Virus record (IMG/VR): IMGVR_UViG_3300005600_000009
Location: 1 to 47,385 of that record
Reading direction: 5' to 3' (one strand)
DNA length: 47,385 bases
DNA from: a virus
Shown piece by piece: positions 22,811 to 29,717 of the stretch (position 1 is the stretch's first letter; every line of letters starts with the position of its first letter). Both the position numbers and the translations under genes were made by a program. Under the pieces are notes generated by a model that saw nothing but the letters and a program-made list of their open reading frames with translations, was not told the DNA's origin and ran no database searches.

Positions 22811-23248
22811 TCAAAACCTCACAGTCCCAATAACCCCAACCATCTGATGGCTGAATATAAACTTCGGTGATACATGCGCATCATAGCCTATGTACGGGAT
22901 AGGCGTCGGACAGTAACGCGGGCCGTTGCCATTGTCGCCAAAGCACTCTCGATAGCCGTGGCTTACAGCCGCAATCACGCCAGCGTGCAACCCCTTATAG
23001 CTCCACCGGAAGTCATAGCCGATCAAGTGCGTGTCGCGGTTGTAAGAGTTCTTGAAGCGTGCCACCACGACGTTCTTGTAGTTCACGCCAACAAGGTTAT
23101 GCACCTCGTTATACTCACCCTCGACAAAGTGCTTGCTCCAGGCTCCTAGGTAGAGTTCGTCGGATTTGGCGTTAGCTGAGTAGACCGCCAACACAAGAAC
23201 GATTACTGACAACACCAAGCACGGAAAGTCTTGCTTTGTTATTTTCAT
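22811..23248 (-). CDS. Exported protein, probably small outer-membrane beta-barrel
   Basis: A 145-residue protein with an N-terminal signal sequence (basic start, hydrophobic LVLSVIVLVLAVYS, cleavage near SANA). The mature part has alternating strands and aromatic belts: ELYLGAWSKHFVEGEYNEVH, FKNSYNRDTHLIGYDFRW and YIGYDAHVSPKFIFSH. This suggests an 8-stranded barrel like PagP/PagL-type proteins. It has two cysteines in ECFGDNGNGPRYC, likely a disulphide. It may alter the cell surface or block superinfection; the role is inferred, the export signal is visible. Confidence 0.65.
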   Translation of the reverse strand: MKITKQDFPCLVLSVIVLVLAVYSANAKSDELYLGAWSKHFVEGEYNEVHNLVGVNYKNVVVARFKNSYNRDTHLIGYDFRWSYKGLHAGVIAAVSHGYRECFGDNGNGPRYCPTPIPYIGYDAHVSPKFIFSHQMVGVIGTVRF

Positions 23249-23808
23249 TGGTTGCGCTCCTTGAGTTCGTAGCGGGCAAGGATGGCATCGGCTGCAATTT
23301 TAAAGTCTTTTTTAGACCCATAAACGTGAGTTTCTAGCAAATCTGACAACTCCTCCCGCTCCCTCTCGGCCTGGGTTTTGAGGGGGCGGAACCCCGTTCC
23401 TTGCGTCCAATATGCGTGCTCACCAGCAATTTCATCGCCATCCTCGTCGATTTGACCGGCGCTGATTTCTGCCAAAAACTTGTGCGAGCTATAGCCGCGA
23501 ACAGTTGCTCTAAACCACTCGCCATGCGGATTGATCTCACACTCACACCCAACAGGCGGCAACCCCTCACCATCCCATTCGGGATTGTCAGTGGGCTGGG
23601 AGGTGGGGCGCGGGATGACCGGCATGTTTGATGGTGAGCGTTTAATGCGATTATCGCCATCTGACTGGAGATGCTTCCAGCTGCCGTCAATTGGATTGAA
23701 ATAATACCAATCATCGCCAATGCGCTTCCCCCATACGCAGATGCTATTTTCCACGTAATGCGTAGCCCCCTCCGGAGCTTTACTCCAATCAATATCTGTC
23801 GGCTTCAT
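23245..23808 (-). CDS. Unknown early protein with APEGATHY-type N-terminal module
   Basis: A 187-residue protein. The N-terminal 50 residues (IDWSKAPEGATHYV, then DDWYYFNPIDGSWKHLQ) form a module shared with the plus-strand protein at 33972-34655 (IDWTEAPKGTTHKH). A middle part (LPPVGCECEINPHGEWFRAT) looks like a small beta domain common in phage hypotheticals. The C-terminus is helical (SDLLETHVYGSKKDFKIA). No function known. Confidence 0.6.
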   Translation of the reverse strand: MKPTDIDWSKAPEGATHYVENSICVWGKRIGDDWYYFNPIDGSWKHLQSDGDNRIKRSPSNMPVIPRPTSQPTDNPEWDGEGLPPVGCECEINPHGEWFRATVRGYSSHKFLAEISAGQIDEDGDEIAGEHAYWTQGTGFRPLKTQAEREREELSDLLETHVYGSKKDFKIAADAILARYELKERNQ

Positions 23809-24020
23809 GGTTTGTGTCCTTTTGGTTGTGTGGCCGCCTCAGTGGGCGGCTCAGGAATCTCAAGATTAGTTGGCATCCAATGAGTGTCGCCATCTTCAGG
23901 ATCAACCTCGTGCCATGGATATGGCCCCATGACTCCACCAGTTACGTCAGGATCAAAAATCCATACAAGTTTTTCGTCTCTTGTTGGAAGCCGATCTTTA
24001 ACACTGATCCAATTTGTCAT
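23805..24020 (-). CDS. DUF551-like small protein
   Basis: A 71-residue protein with the DUF551 signature: NWISVKDRLP at the N-terminus and THWMP followed by a proline-rich IPEPP near the end. Widespread in phages and prophages, function unknown. ATG at 24020 lies two bases after the stop of the tiny membrane peptide gene; a GTG at 24029 is an alternative. It ends by overlapping the next gene. Confidence 0.75.
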   Translation of the reverse strand: MTNWISVKDRLPTRDEKLVWIFDPDVTGGVMGPYPWHEVDPEDGDTHWMPTNLEIPEPPTEAATQPKGHKP

Positions 24021-24022
24021 CG

Positions 24023-24115
24023 TCAGCACCAGTCATCACAAGGGCCGTCGCTATCATCATCTGACGGCCAAGTTAAAAGGCAAGCAACCGCAATCCAGAA
24101 TAGCCACCAAAACAT
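24023..24115 (-). CDS. 30-residue membrane peptide
   Basis: A 30-codon frame beginning MFWWLFWIAVACLLTW, a strongly hydrophobic, tryptophan-rich segment, followed by an acidic DDDSDGPCDDWC tail. This is a single-span topology with an acidic end. AAGGGCGG lies upstream, and its stop is two bases from the next ATG. Short peptides of this sort in early operons can inhibit host membrane enzymes, but no homologue is recognised. Confidence 0.5.
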   Translation of the reverse strand: MFWWLFWIAVACLLTWPSDDDSDGPCDDWC

Positions 24116-24127
24116 AACTAACCGCCC

Positions 24128-24313
24128 TTAAAGGGCGGCAGCTTCGAGGATTTCGCGGCGCTTCTTGCGGTCGCATGGGTAGAAGCCTTTGCGTACACGC
24201 TCAACAATGTCTTTTCGGATAACTTCATCGGTGAATGTGTCTTCGTTGATGGTGCGCGGGCCTTTGGCCATTGCTGCTTTGTACTTTTTGATTTCGTTCT
24301 CAAGTGCGTTCAT
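24128..24313 (-). CDS. Small early protein, unknown
   Basis: A 61-residue charged protein (MNALENEIKKYKAAMAKG...), with an N-terminal helix and a C-terminal part FYPCDRKKRREILEAAA. Its ATG overlaps the TGA of the MTKRYFT peptide gene (ATGA), so the two are coupled. No family recognised. Confidence 0.6.
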   Translation of the reverse strand: MNALENEIKKYKAAMAKGPRTINEDTFTDEVIRKDIVERVRKGFYPCDRKKRREILEAAAL

Positions 24314-24396
24314 GTCTGTTCTCCGCTGTTGTGTTGTCTCTCTATGGTTCCCATTATCGCAACACTGCCCGGAGTTGTGAAATATCGTTTTGTCAT
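24310..24396 (-). CDS. MTKRYFT peptide (28 residues), paralogue of 26544-26712
   Basis: A 28-codon frame starting MTKRYFTTPGSVAIMG. Twenty-three bases over its start (CTTATGACAAAAC...TATTTCAC on the minus strand) recur with two changes at 26690-26712, where the frame reads MTKQYFTAGRG. The stop is embedded in the ATG of the next gene (ATGA). No clear ribosome site. It could be a leader peptide or a regulatory element; the repetition argues that the segment matters. Confidence 0.5.
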   Translation of the reverse strand: MTKRYFTTPGSVAIMGTIERQHNSGEQT

Positions 24397-24415
24397 AAGC
24401 AGGCGGTGGTTATAA

Positions 24416-24625
24416 CTAATACATGTATAGCTGTATTGGCGAAACCAAACTGTCAAAGCCGTGCAGCTTCCCGCACTCAGAGCAAGACACCTCAATTTGA
24501 AGAACAAAGTCAGGGCTAGACGGTGCTTCCATGCCAGGCGAAATTACAATGTAAGATCCATCCTTCATGATAACTGTTGCCATCTTAAATCCGCCACATT
24601 GACAGTAATCGCTTTGCACAATCAT
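24416..24625 (-). CDS. Small zinc-ribbon-like protein
   Basis: A 69-residue protein with CQCGG near residue 8 and CSECG near residue 48, giving a four-cysteine zinc ribbon. Beta strands (MATVIMKDGSYIVISPG, FVLQIEV) lie between. GGAGG lies seven bases before the ATG, which overlaps the previous TGA (TGATG). Function unknown. Confidence 0.6.
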   Translation of the reverse strand: MIVQSDYCQCGGFKMATVIMKDGSYIVISPGMEAPSSPDFVLQIEVSCSECGKLHGFDSLVSPIQLYMY

Positions 24626-24840
24626 CACTCAACCTCCCTAACCGGAATAAAATAAACACACTCATACGCATAACTCGGAGCTGGCATCACACTCACAGGC
24701 TCCCAGCCGTCAGCCTCCAGGAAGCCAGCGTACCGCTCACACCGCTCACGCTGCCTGCATGGGACGCTGTTATTCATGCCAGTGCAGAGGCGGGCTGGTA
24801 GGTTGTGGCCGCGTGGGGCTGGTGGGTGCTGCGTCTTCAT
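24625..24840 (-). CDS. Small early protein, unknown
   Basis: A 71-residue protein (MKTQHPPAPRGHNLPARLC...). It contains an arginine-rich RQRERCERYAGFLEADGWE region and an aromatic C-terminal strand (SYAYECVYFIPVRE). Three cysteines are spread without a clear zinc pattern. Coupled to neighbours by overlaps. No family recognised. Confidence 0.55.
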   Translation of the reverse strand: MKTQHPPAPRGHNLPARLCTGMNNSVPCRQRERCERYAGFLEADGWEPVSVMPAPSYAYECVYFIPVREVE

Positions 24841-25001
24841 GGCTTCCCCGGCTTTACCAGATCAATAATATTCATCGGCCATAACAGCGACGTCCAGACC
24901 GCCTCGTTTAGCGTGATCTCTTTGTCATCATAAGCAAACGCGGCATCGATGCCGGTTGCAATTAGGCCGCCGAGCCAGATGTAGAATAGTGGTTCTGTCA
25001 T
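24837..25001 (-). CDS. 54-residue membrane protein
   Basis: A 54-codon frame: MTEPLFYIWLGGLIATGIDA (a hydrophobic span), a short acidic loop YDDKEITLNEA, then a second hydrophobic stretch VWTSLLWPMNIIDL. Start lies three bases after the preceding gene's stop, with AAGG just upstream; the TGA overlaps the next ATG (ATGA). It is likely a two-span inner-membrane protein; function unknown. Confidence 0.6.
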   Translation of the reverse strand: MTEPLFYIWLGGLIATGIDAAFAYDDKEITLNEAVWTSLLWPMNIIDLVKPGKP

Positions 25002-25003
25002 CC

Positions 25004-25288
25004 TTAGCGCTCCAGTTTTGTGAGTAGTTCGGCAGCTTCATTGGTTACCATAACGCGCTTTCTTGCCTGGCTCATGTTGTACTCGCTCGCATTAAGCACA
25101 CTTACACACTCCCGCAAAGCCTCCACCAGTTCGGCGTGGTGGTTTGGGCGGGTGTAGACAGGAAATGCCTCCCCGTAATACTTCGGATCGCGCCCTTTAT
25201 CCCCGCTATCAAAAACTTCAAGCTTTTCTGTACCAAGATGAGGTATAAGCCACGCAACTTCTTTCTCGCTAGTATGCTTATCGCTCAT
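25004..25288 (-). CDS. Small early protein, unknown
   Basis: A 94-residue protein with the recurrent phage phrase YTRPNHHAELVEALRECVSV near the middle, followed by a charged helix. Related wording (NHYAELEEALADAIEAL) occurs in the plus-strand protein at 31075-31377. The start overlaps the upstream gene by 11 bases. Function unknown. Confidence 0.6.
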   Translation of the reverse strand: MSDKHTSEKEVAWLIPHLGTEKLEVFDSGDKGRDPKYYGEAFPVYTRPNHHAELVEALRECVSVLNASEYNMSQARKRVMVTNEAAELLTKLER

Positions 25289-25577
25289 TGTGATTCTCCT
25301 CTGGCTGCCGCACTGGAGACTTCAACCCCGCCATAACCTCATCAAACGATCCGGCGGGCTGGTGGTTGTCAAGTTTGCGAAGTTCAGATCCATCGATGCA
25401 ACAGTTCATCCCTTCATCCAAGAGGTCTAGCCTGATCAAACCATAGAATTCCGATGAAAGTCCGATCACCCCAGCTTTTTGACCGATGTATTTTGAATGC
25501 CCAGCAGCAACAATCACAACCTCATCCCCAGCCCGCAAAGGCCGTCCGTTGATGTCGTGTCCCAAGATCTCACTCAT
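25278..25577 (-). CDS. Small SH3/KOW-like early protein
   Basis: A 99-residue protein whose first half (GHDINGRPLRAGDEVVIVAA, then GQKAGVIGLS) has the turn and strand pattern of SH3-like barrels in which small proteins hold nucleic acid or partners. The C-terminal tail is charged. Start at the ATG overlapping the preceding coding end; a GTG lies three bases earlier. Function not known. Confidence 0.55.
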   Translation of the reverse strand: MSEILGHDINGRPLRAGDEVVIVAAGHSKYIGQKAGVIGLSSEFYGLIRLDLLDEGMNCCIDGSELRKLDNHQPAGSFDEVMAGLKSPVRQPEENHNER

Positions 25578-25758
25578 CACCTGCCTCCTTGTTGATCTGG
25601 GCTAGTAGGGCTGCCATGTGCGCTATCGTTTGGTTATCAAAGAATATGGTGCTTAGATGCTCGCTGTTATCAATCTGCACTTCGTGATCTTCGTCAATGC
25701 GCCAGAAGACAACAAATTTGCCTGCGCCTGATGCAAACCACTCTGTAGGTAAATCCAT
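25570..25758 (-). CDS. Small acidic early protein, unknown
   Basis: A 62-residue acidic protein (MDLPTEWFASGAGKFVVFWR...), beta-like first half and a helical second half (IAHMAALLAQINKEAG). Ribosome site GGGAGAGATGAG precedes the ATG. It overlaps the next gene by eight bases. No family recognised. Confidence 0.55.
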   Translation of the reverse strand: MDLPTEWFASGAGKFVVFWRIDEDHEVQIDNSEHLSTIFFDNQTIAHMAALLAQINKEAGDE

Positions 25759-25791
25759 CTCATCTCTCCCGTCTGTTAAGTCATTCCTGAA

Positions 25792-25965
25792 TCAAAACGA
25801 AATCAACACAAAAAGAACACAACCCGAAATTATAAGCACCCATTTGTTGCCCTCTGCCAATGCATACAGGTAGCCTTTTCCTGCTAACTCTTCGTTAAAA
25901 AGAATGGCCAGAGCTGGCGCAACAAAAAAGCACAAGGCCAAAGCAAATAAAAAAACTAAGAACAT
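25792..25965 (-). CDS. 57-residue membrane protein
   Basis: Starts MFLVFLFALALCFFVAPALA, a membrane span, then a loop (NEELAGKGYLYALAEGNK), then a second span (WVLIISGCVLFVLISF). Start fixed by GGGAG upstream; the longer frame adds nine codons without a site. Probably a two-span inner-membrane protein; it lies in the early region, so a lysis role is less likely. Confidence 0.6.
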   Translation of the reverse strand: MFLVFLFALALCFFVAPALAILFNEELAGKGYLYALAEGNKWVLIISGCVLFVLISF

Positions 25966-26061
25966 GATTATCTCCCGTCTGTTAAACCACACCCAAAGGC
26001 TACGCTCATGGGGTGCGGTGGTCTAAGACTTTGTGGTTATGGTTGGTTGGGTTGTTATGAA

Positions 26062-26325
26062 TCACTGTGGCGGGTCTTGCATATACTCAAGGAACTCTAG
26101 CGGGTCCATCTCTAACGCCATTCTGGCAACTTCCCTGCATTCATTCTCATCTAGCAAGAAAGTAGTATGCTCTACGCCATCAACTTCGAGTGTTTTATTT
26201 CCAGATATTTCAAATAGCGCCTTGTCGTATGCGTGCAACCGCTCTTTCAGCTTCTGGATAATGCAGTCGGGGCAATTGTCCGGATTTCTGTCAGACTCAA
26301 GAACGTGAACTATGCAAACTGTCAT
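26062..26325 (-). CDS. Small early protein, unknown
   Basis: An 87-residue acidic protein. A CPDC-type motif (NPDNCPDCIIQKLKERL) near residue 18 begins a helical stretch, and the C-terminus is acidic and helical (CREVARMALEMDPLEFLEYM). The ATG is coupled to the previous TGA (ATGA). No family recognised. Between this gene and the next one on the left, 25993-26061 holds a GC-rich hairpin (CCGCACCC with GGGTGTGG) and nothing else evident. Confidence 0.58.
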   Translation of the reverse strand: MTVCIVHVLESDRNPDNCPDCIIQKLKERLHAYDKALFEISGNKTLEVDGVEHTTFLLDENECREVARMALEMDPLEFLEYMQDPPQ

Positions 26326-26492
26326 TTCACCACCTCATACCTATCAGACTCAACGAACCCACCGCCAAGCGTAAAGCCTTCAGGAGTTAACCGCTCAACC
26401 CTAACGCGCCACTCGCGCCCTGCTCGCATCGTAAACCTTGGAAGCGCGGTGTCCCGAAGGAATCGCACCGTTACCATATTGAGGCGGCTCAT
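26322..26492 (-). CDS. 56-residue early protein, unknown
   Basis: A 56-codon frame coupled on both sides by ATGA. The peptide is basic and beta-like (MSRLNMVTVRFLRDTALPRF, then EWRVRVERLTPEGF and GGGFVESDRYEVV). It may form a small barrel. No family recognised. Confidence 0.6.
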   Translation of the reverse strand: MSRLNMVTVRFLRDTALPRFTMRAGREWRVRVERLTPEGFTLGGGFVESDRYEVVK

Positions 26493-26629
26493 AATGCCGC
26501 CCTGTATTTGCTTTCGATCTCGTGAATTGCTCTGCGCACTTCATCACAAGGGAGATCGTTGCACATCATGAAGTCCAGTGATTTGTAAAGGGCGGTCAGG
26601 CATTCCTGGTCGTGTGGGCGCATGTTCAT
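26489..26629 (-). CDS. 46-residue early protein, unknown
   Basis: A 46-codon frame starting MNMRPHDQECLTALYKSLDF, helical throughout, ending ESKYRAAL. A good ribosome site (GGAG, seven bases before ATG) supports it. Its TGA overlaps the next ATG. It overlaps the end of the MTKQYFT frame by about 86 bases in another phase. Confidence 0.6.
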   Translation of the reverse strand: MNMRPHDQECLTALYKSLDFMMCNDLPCDEVRRAIHEIESKYRAAL

Positions 26630-26712
26630 AATCTTTCTCCATCTCTGTTATGTCTCTCGATGCAGTAATCATCTCAAATCCCCGTCCTGCCGTGAAATAC
26701 TGTTTTGTCATA
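26544..26712 (-). CDS. MTKQYFT protein (55 residues), paralogue of 24310-24396
   Basis: Frame starting MTKQYFTAGRGFEMITASRD and continuing TEMEKDYEHAP, ending RSPL. The start region duplicates that of the MTKRYFT peptide 2.3 kb away. The last third overlaps the better supported gene at 26489-26629, so the functional part may be only the first 30 residues. Confidence 0.45.
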
Positions 26713-26765
26713 AGCCTTGCCGTTCTTATGCCTAAAGGTGTCGGGTGTTCGGTTGCGTTACGCAA

Positions 26766-27410
26766 CTAAATCAAGTCTTTGACGTTATAATCCAGCGCCC
26801 TCCAATCCATCGAAGGCCCCTCGCCTCTCTCCAGTCTCCGACACTCAGCATTAAATACCTTCCGTAGCGCCCTCAGATCGTCGTCACGCCATCTTGGCAT
26901 CTCATGCGGCCCATTAAGCCAGTCAACCATTTCGTTGCCGTAGCGGTCTCTGAGACGCGCCTCGTATTCCTGGGCGATTGTCTCCGCTCCCTTGGCGTTG
27001 TTTTTGTCTGGTCTTCGGTTTGCTCTATTGCACCCGCTGCCTTGAAGGTGGCAATTCCGTGGATCAATCCTCAGCTCTGTGCACGCCCCTACTGAACGAT
27101 AGTGGCCAGCATCCCAAAAACTCCCGCATTGATCACGCCCGCAGGATATGCACGGCCTGCCCTTATCGAGAAGTCTTATCATCTTCCGGAAGGCCGCCTG
27201 GGTGAGCTGATCCTCACTCTGTTTCTTTGGTGCTGGCGGATTCGGGTTCATGGCCTTGCGTATATCCTTCAGCCGCTTCTCTTCCGCCTTTTCCTTTCCG
27301 TGATCTGCCATGCAGTCTATGGAGCAATAGCCTCGCTTTTGGGTGTAGTCGGTACACTTGCTGGCTGGAGGTAGCTCTTTTCGGCACTGGGAGTATTTGC
27401 AGCGTCTCAC
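26766..27410 (-). CDS. ninG: NinG-like recombination protein
   Basis: A 214-residue protein of the NinG/Rap family (lambda Rap aids RecBCD-type and phage recombination and can cut branched DNA). The N-terminal zinc region has Cys at 4, 9, 19 and a CSIDC pair. The family core reads CISCGRDQCGSFWDAGHYRS, then CHLQGSGCNRAN and YEARLRDRYG, and ends with a helical RALRKVFNAECRRLE. It follows NinB and DnaB in the leftward operon, the same module as the lambda nin region. Confidence 0.88.
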   Translation of the reverse strand: MRRCKYSQCRKELPPASKCTDYTQKRGYCSIDCMADHGKEKAEEKRLKDIRKAMNPNPPAPKKQSEDQLTQAAFRKMIRLLDKGRPCISCGRDQCGSFWDAGHYRSVGACTELRIDPRNCHLQGSGCNRANRRPDKNNAKGAETIAQEYEARLRDRYGNEMVDWLNGPHEMPRWRDDDLRALRKVFNAECRRLERGEGPSMDWRALDYNVKDLI

Positions 27411-27718
27411 TGCTTAGATCTCCTGAGAAGTTGAAACTTCGATCCGCAATTTTTGCACTTAGCTCTCATAGACCCCGATCTCGTCTGGCTAAGCTCTCCA
27501 CCGCATTTTTTGCAAGATACCGCCTTTACCCTTTCTGCCATTTTTTCATTTACAGCGAAAATGTCTCGTTTTTTTGGTTTCGTGTACCCCAGCGCGACAC
27601 AAATTTTTCTATATTCCTCAGAAATCCACTCTCCGTCAGGCTCATGGTGCAGGCCGTCACCCATCATGTCGCCAAGTTTCACTAATTGGCTATGCAGAAA
27701 CTCTCTACCTAAAGACAT
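27407..27718 (-). CDS. Zinc-ribbon early protein
   Basis: A 103-residue protein. The N-terminal half contains KLGDMMGDGLHHEPDGEWIS, a phrase I have seen in unassigned phage proteins. The C-terminal half is a zinc ribbon (CKKCGGEL then CKNCGSKF, 17 residues apart) with a basic end (RRSK). It could contact nucleic acid or RNA polymerase. The ATG overlaps the previous TGA (TGATG). Candidate regulator by structure only. Confidence 0.65.
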   Translation of the reverse strand: MSLGREFLHSQLVKLGDMMGDGLHHEPDGEWISEEYRKICVALGYTKPKKRDIFAVNEKMAERVKAVSCKKCGGELSQTRSGSMRAKCKNCGSKFQLLRRSKQ

Positions 27719-27942
27719 CACTTAACCTCCATGCCCCAAAACCAATTAAAGTGCGCTTTTGCCTCATCAGGAGGAAAACGATAATCCTTGCAGTGCTTGG
27801 GGCAATTCCATACAAGCCCCTCATCGTCTTCTACAACTCCCGCGCCATCGCAGTCTTCGCAGACGTAATCTCCCATGTTTCTAATCGCCTCGTAGAAAAC
27901 GTGATCAAACCTCGGCTTTGTGTTCACTTTGATGATTTTCAT
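27718..27942 (-). CDS. Small protein with CxxC cluster
   Basis: A 74-residue protein (MKIIKVNTKPRFDHVFYEA...). It has a CEDCDGAG motif, as in one DnaJ-type repeat, and later CPKHC, a likely zinc site. It ends FWGMEVK, whose codons include GGAGG and so supply the ribosome site of the next gene. Start set by the ATGA overlap with NinB. Confidence 0.6.
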   Translation of the reverse strand: MKIIKVNTKPRFDHVFYEAIRNMGDYVCEDCDGAGVVEDDEGLVWNCPKHCKDYRFPPDEAKAHFNWFWGMEVK

Positions 27943-28382
27943 TTCACCTCCATCCCTTCCCATTGTGGGTCAGTCAATTTAAATCCCTTGCCTGTCCAGT
28001 AGACGTAAATATCGTCTAGGAATTGCTTATGCTCTTTTACTTTCATCAGCCTCGTTACCGGAAAGTCAATCGGCGCTTTCATGATCTCCAGCTTCTGCTC
28101 ATAGGCTAACGGCTTCACCACCTTGTCATACTGCTGCTTAAAATCGTCGTTGTTTCTGAGTATCGGAATACCAAAGTGAAGTTTGTTGTACGCCCGGTAT
28201 TCTTCAAAGGTCTGATCGCCCTGCTGTGATAGCTCCATATTCCACATCTGCTGTAGGTTGTTCTGCTCTAGGCTTCGCGGTGCGCCTTTGGTCAGGCTCA
28301 TGGTAGACGGCAGCTCCGCATTCTCAAGGCGGCGCATGGCCATCTTGCGGTCTTGCTCTGTGCGGATTGCTATTGAGGCCAT
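27939..28382 (-). CDS. ninB: NinB-like recombination mediator
   Basis: A 147-residue protein with SLEQNNLQQMWNMELSQQG and the tail of the NinB/Orf type. Lambda Orf (NinB) loads recombinase on SSB-coated DNA. The position between DnaB and NinG supports the name; sequence recognition by eye is moderate. ATG overlaps the DnaB stop (TGATG). The C-terminus ends EGMEVK, again carrying a ribosome site for the gene that follows. Confidence 0.6.
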   Translation of the reverse strand: MASIAIRTEQDRKMAMRRLENAELPSTMSLTKGAPRSLEQNNLQQMWNMELSQQGDQTFEEYRAYNKLHFGIPILRNNDDFKQQYDKVVKPLAYEQKLEIMKAPIDFPVTRLMKVKEHKQFLDDIYVYWTGKGFKLTDPQWEGMEVK

Positions 28383-29716
28383 CAAAAATCCCTCGCATTA
28401 CGCTTTCCGCCGCTTTCCTGCTCCTCAATCACTGACTCTACGTCCGGCCTGTATTCCAAGTTATCAAACCTCTGGTAGCGTCCCCGCCAAGCCAGGCAAT
28501 CTGTACCAACTTCAATGGCCCGTCCCTTGCCGGTGATAATTTCTGCCGTGCCTTTCAGCGGTGAGTCGTCATAGTAATAATCATCCCGATACACAAACGC
28601 GATAATATTCGCGTCCTGCTCAAGTGCGCCAGATTCACGAAGGTCTGACGGAATAGGCCGCTTGTTTTTCCGCTCCTCGCATTTCCTGTTAAGCTGAGCC
28701 ACGGCCATAATCGGAATTCCGAGTTCTTTTGCTAGGCCCTTTAACCCACGCGAGAGATTGGCAACTTCGTTCTCTCGGTTGTCGCCTTTACTCGTCATGA
28801 GCTGCAAATAGTCAATCATAATTAGGCTAAGCCCATGCTCTCGCTTAATCTCATAAGCTCTTGCCCGCATCTCTGCAATTGTTAGGCTGTGCCGATCGTC
28901 AATAAATAATTTCTTCCCCTTTAGGCAGTGAACCGCAGAGGATAGCTTAGGCCAGTCATCCTCTTGCATTTTCCCCGACATGATTCGCCCAAAGTCAATG
29001 CGTCCCGCCGATGCCAAGGTTTTATCGCCAAGCTCTTTGGCCTCCATCTCAAGACTAAACACCAGAACGCTTTCGCCTTGCCTTGCATTGTGCTCACAGA
29101 TGTTCATTGCAAACGTTGTTTTACCCTGTCCCGGTCTGCCTGGAATCAAAATTAAATTGCCCGGCTTCATGCCCATCCAGCGGTCATCAACGTCTTTAAA
29201 CCCTGTAGACAATCCGTCAAATTGATCCTCGCCAAGCTCAAACCGTCGCTCAATATCCTTGAGGCTTTCGACCATCACCTCATCAATAACCTTCAGGGTA
29301 TCTTCTTTCTGGTCGCTGCGGATCTTCATCACAGCATCGCAGACAATCTCATAGGCCGTCTCTGGATCTTCCGTCGAGGCCCAGTGCTGAACCTGTATTG
29401 CGAAATCCTTTAGCTTTCGACTAATCGCCAGCCGCTTTAGCTCTTTGCAATAATCGCCAACATTCTGTGGCTTAGGGCTTGACGCAATGTCGTTTGCCAG
29501 ATCCGTAAAGCCTTCATAACCCTTCCGCTCAGCTTCGTCCATGACGGACACAAAGTCAGGGTTTAGGCCCCGCTCGAACAGCTCAGAGGCGATAACGAAG
29601 AAATCACGATAAGCTACCCCAAAGTCTGAAGCATCCAGCTTGCTGAACACTTCAGCCGCAGCGCCCTCCGTTAAGACTGCGTGTAATATGGCAACCTCGT
29701 AGTGTGGTGCTTTCAT
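28382..29716 (-). CDS. dnaB: Replicative DNA helicase (DnaB-like)
   Basis: A 444-residue helicase of the DnaB family. The N-terminal domain spans residues 1-120 and a linker runs to about 165. The RecA-like core has Walker A GRPGQGKTT (193-201), Walker B SLIMIDYLQL (297-306), a conserved AQLNRKCEERKNKRP loop and a late DLRESGALEQDANI. It unwinds the fork, probably loaded by the O-like protein upstream. Typical DnaB length is about 450, so it is intact. Confidence 0.93.
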   Translation of the reverse strand: MKAPHYEVAILHAVLTEGAAAEVFSKLDASDFGVAYRDFFVIASELFERGLNPDFVSVMDEAERKGYEGFTDLANDIASSPKPQNVGDYCKELKRLAISRKLKDFAIQVQHWASTEDPETAYEIVCDAVMKIRSDQKEDTLKVIDEVMVESLKDIERRFELGEDQFDGLSTGFKDVDDRWMGMKPGNLILIPGRPGQGKTTFAMNICEHNARQGESVLVFSLEMEAKELGDKTLASAGRIDFGRIMSGKMQEDDWPKLSSAVHCLKGKKLFIDDRHSLTIAEMRARAYEIKREHGLSLIMIDYLQLMTSKGDNRENEVANLSRGLKGLAKELGIPIMAVAQLNRKCEERKNKRPIPSDLRESGALEQDANIIAFVYRDDYYYDDSPLKGTAEIITGKGRAIEVGTDCLAWRGRYQRFDNLEYRPDVESVIEEQESGGKRNARDF

Positions 29717-29717
29717 G

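Noticed and set aside
25993-26061. Hairpin CCGCACCC/GGGTGTGG as a terminator
   Set aside because: The stem is good, but only TTTAAC follows on the minus strand, so termination is doubtful; left as an unassigned structure.
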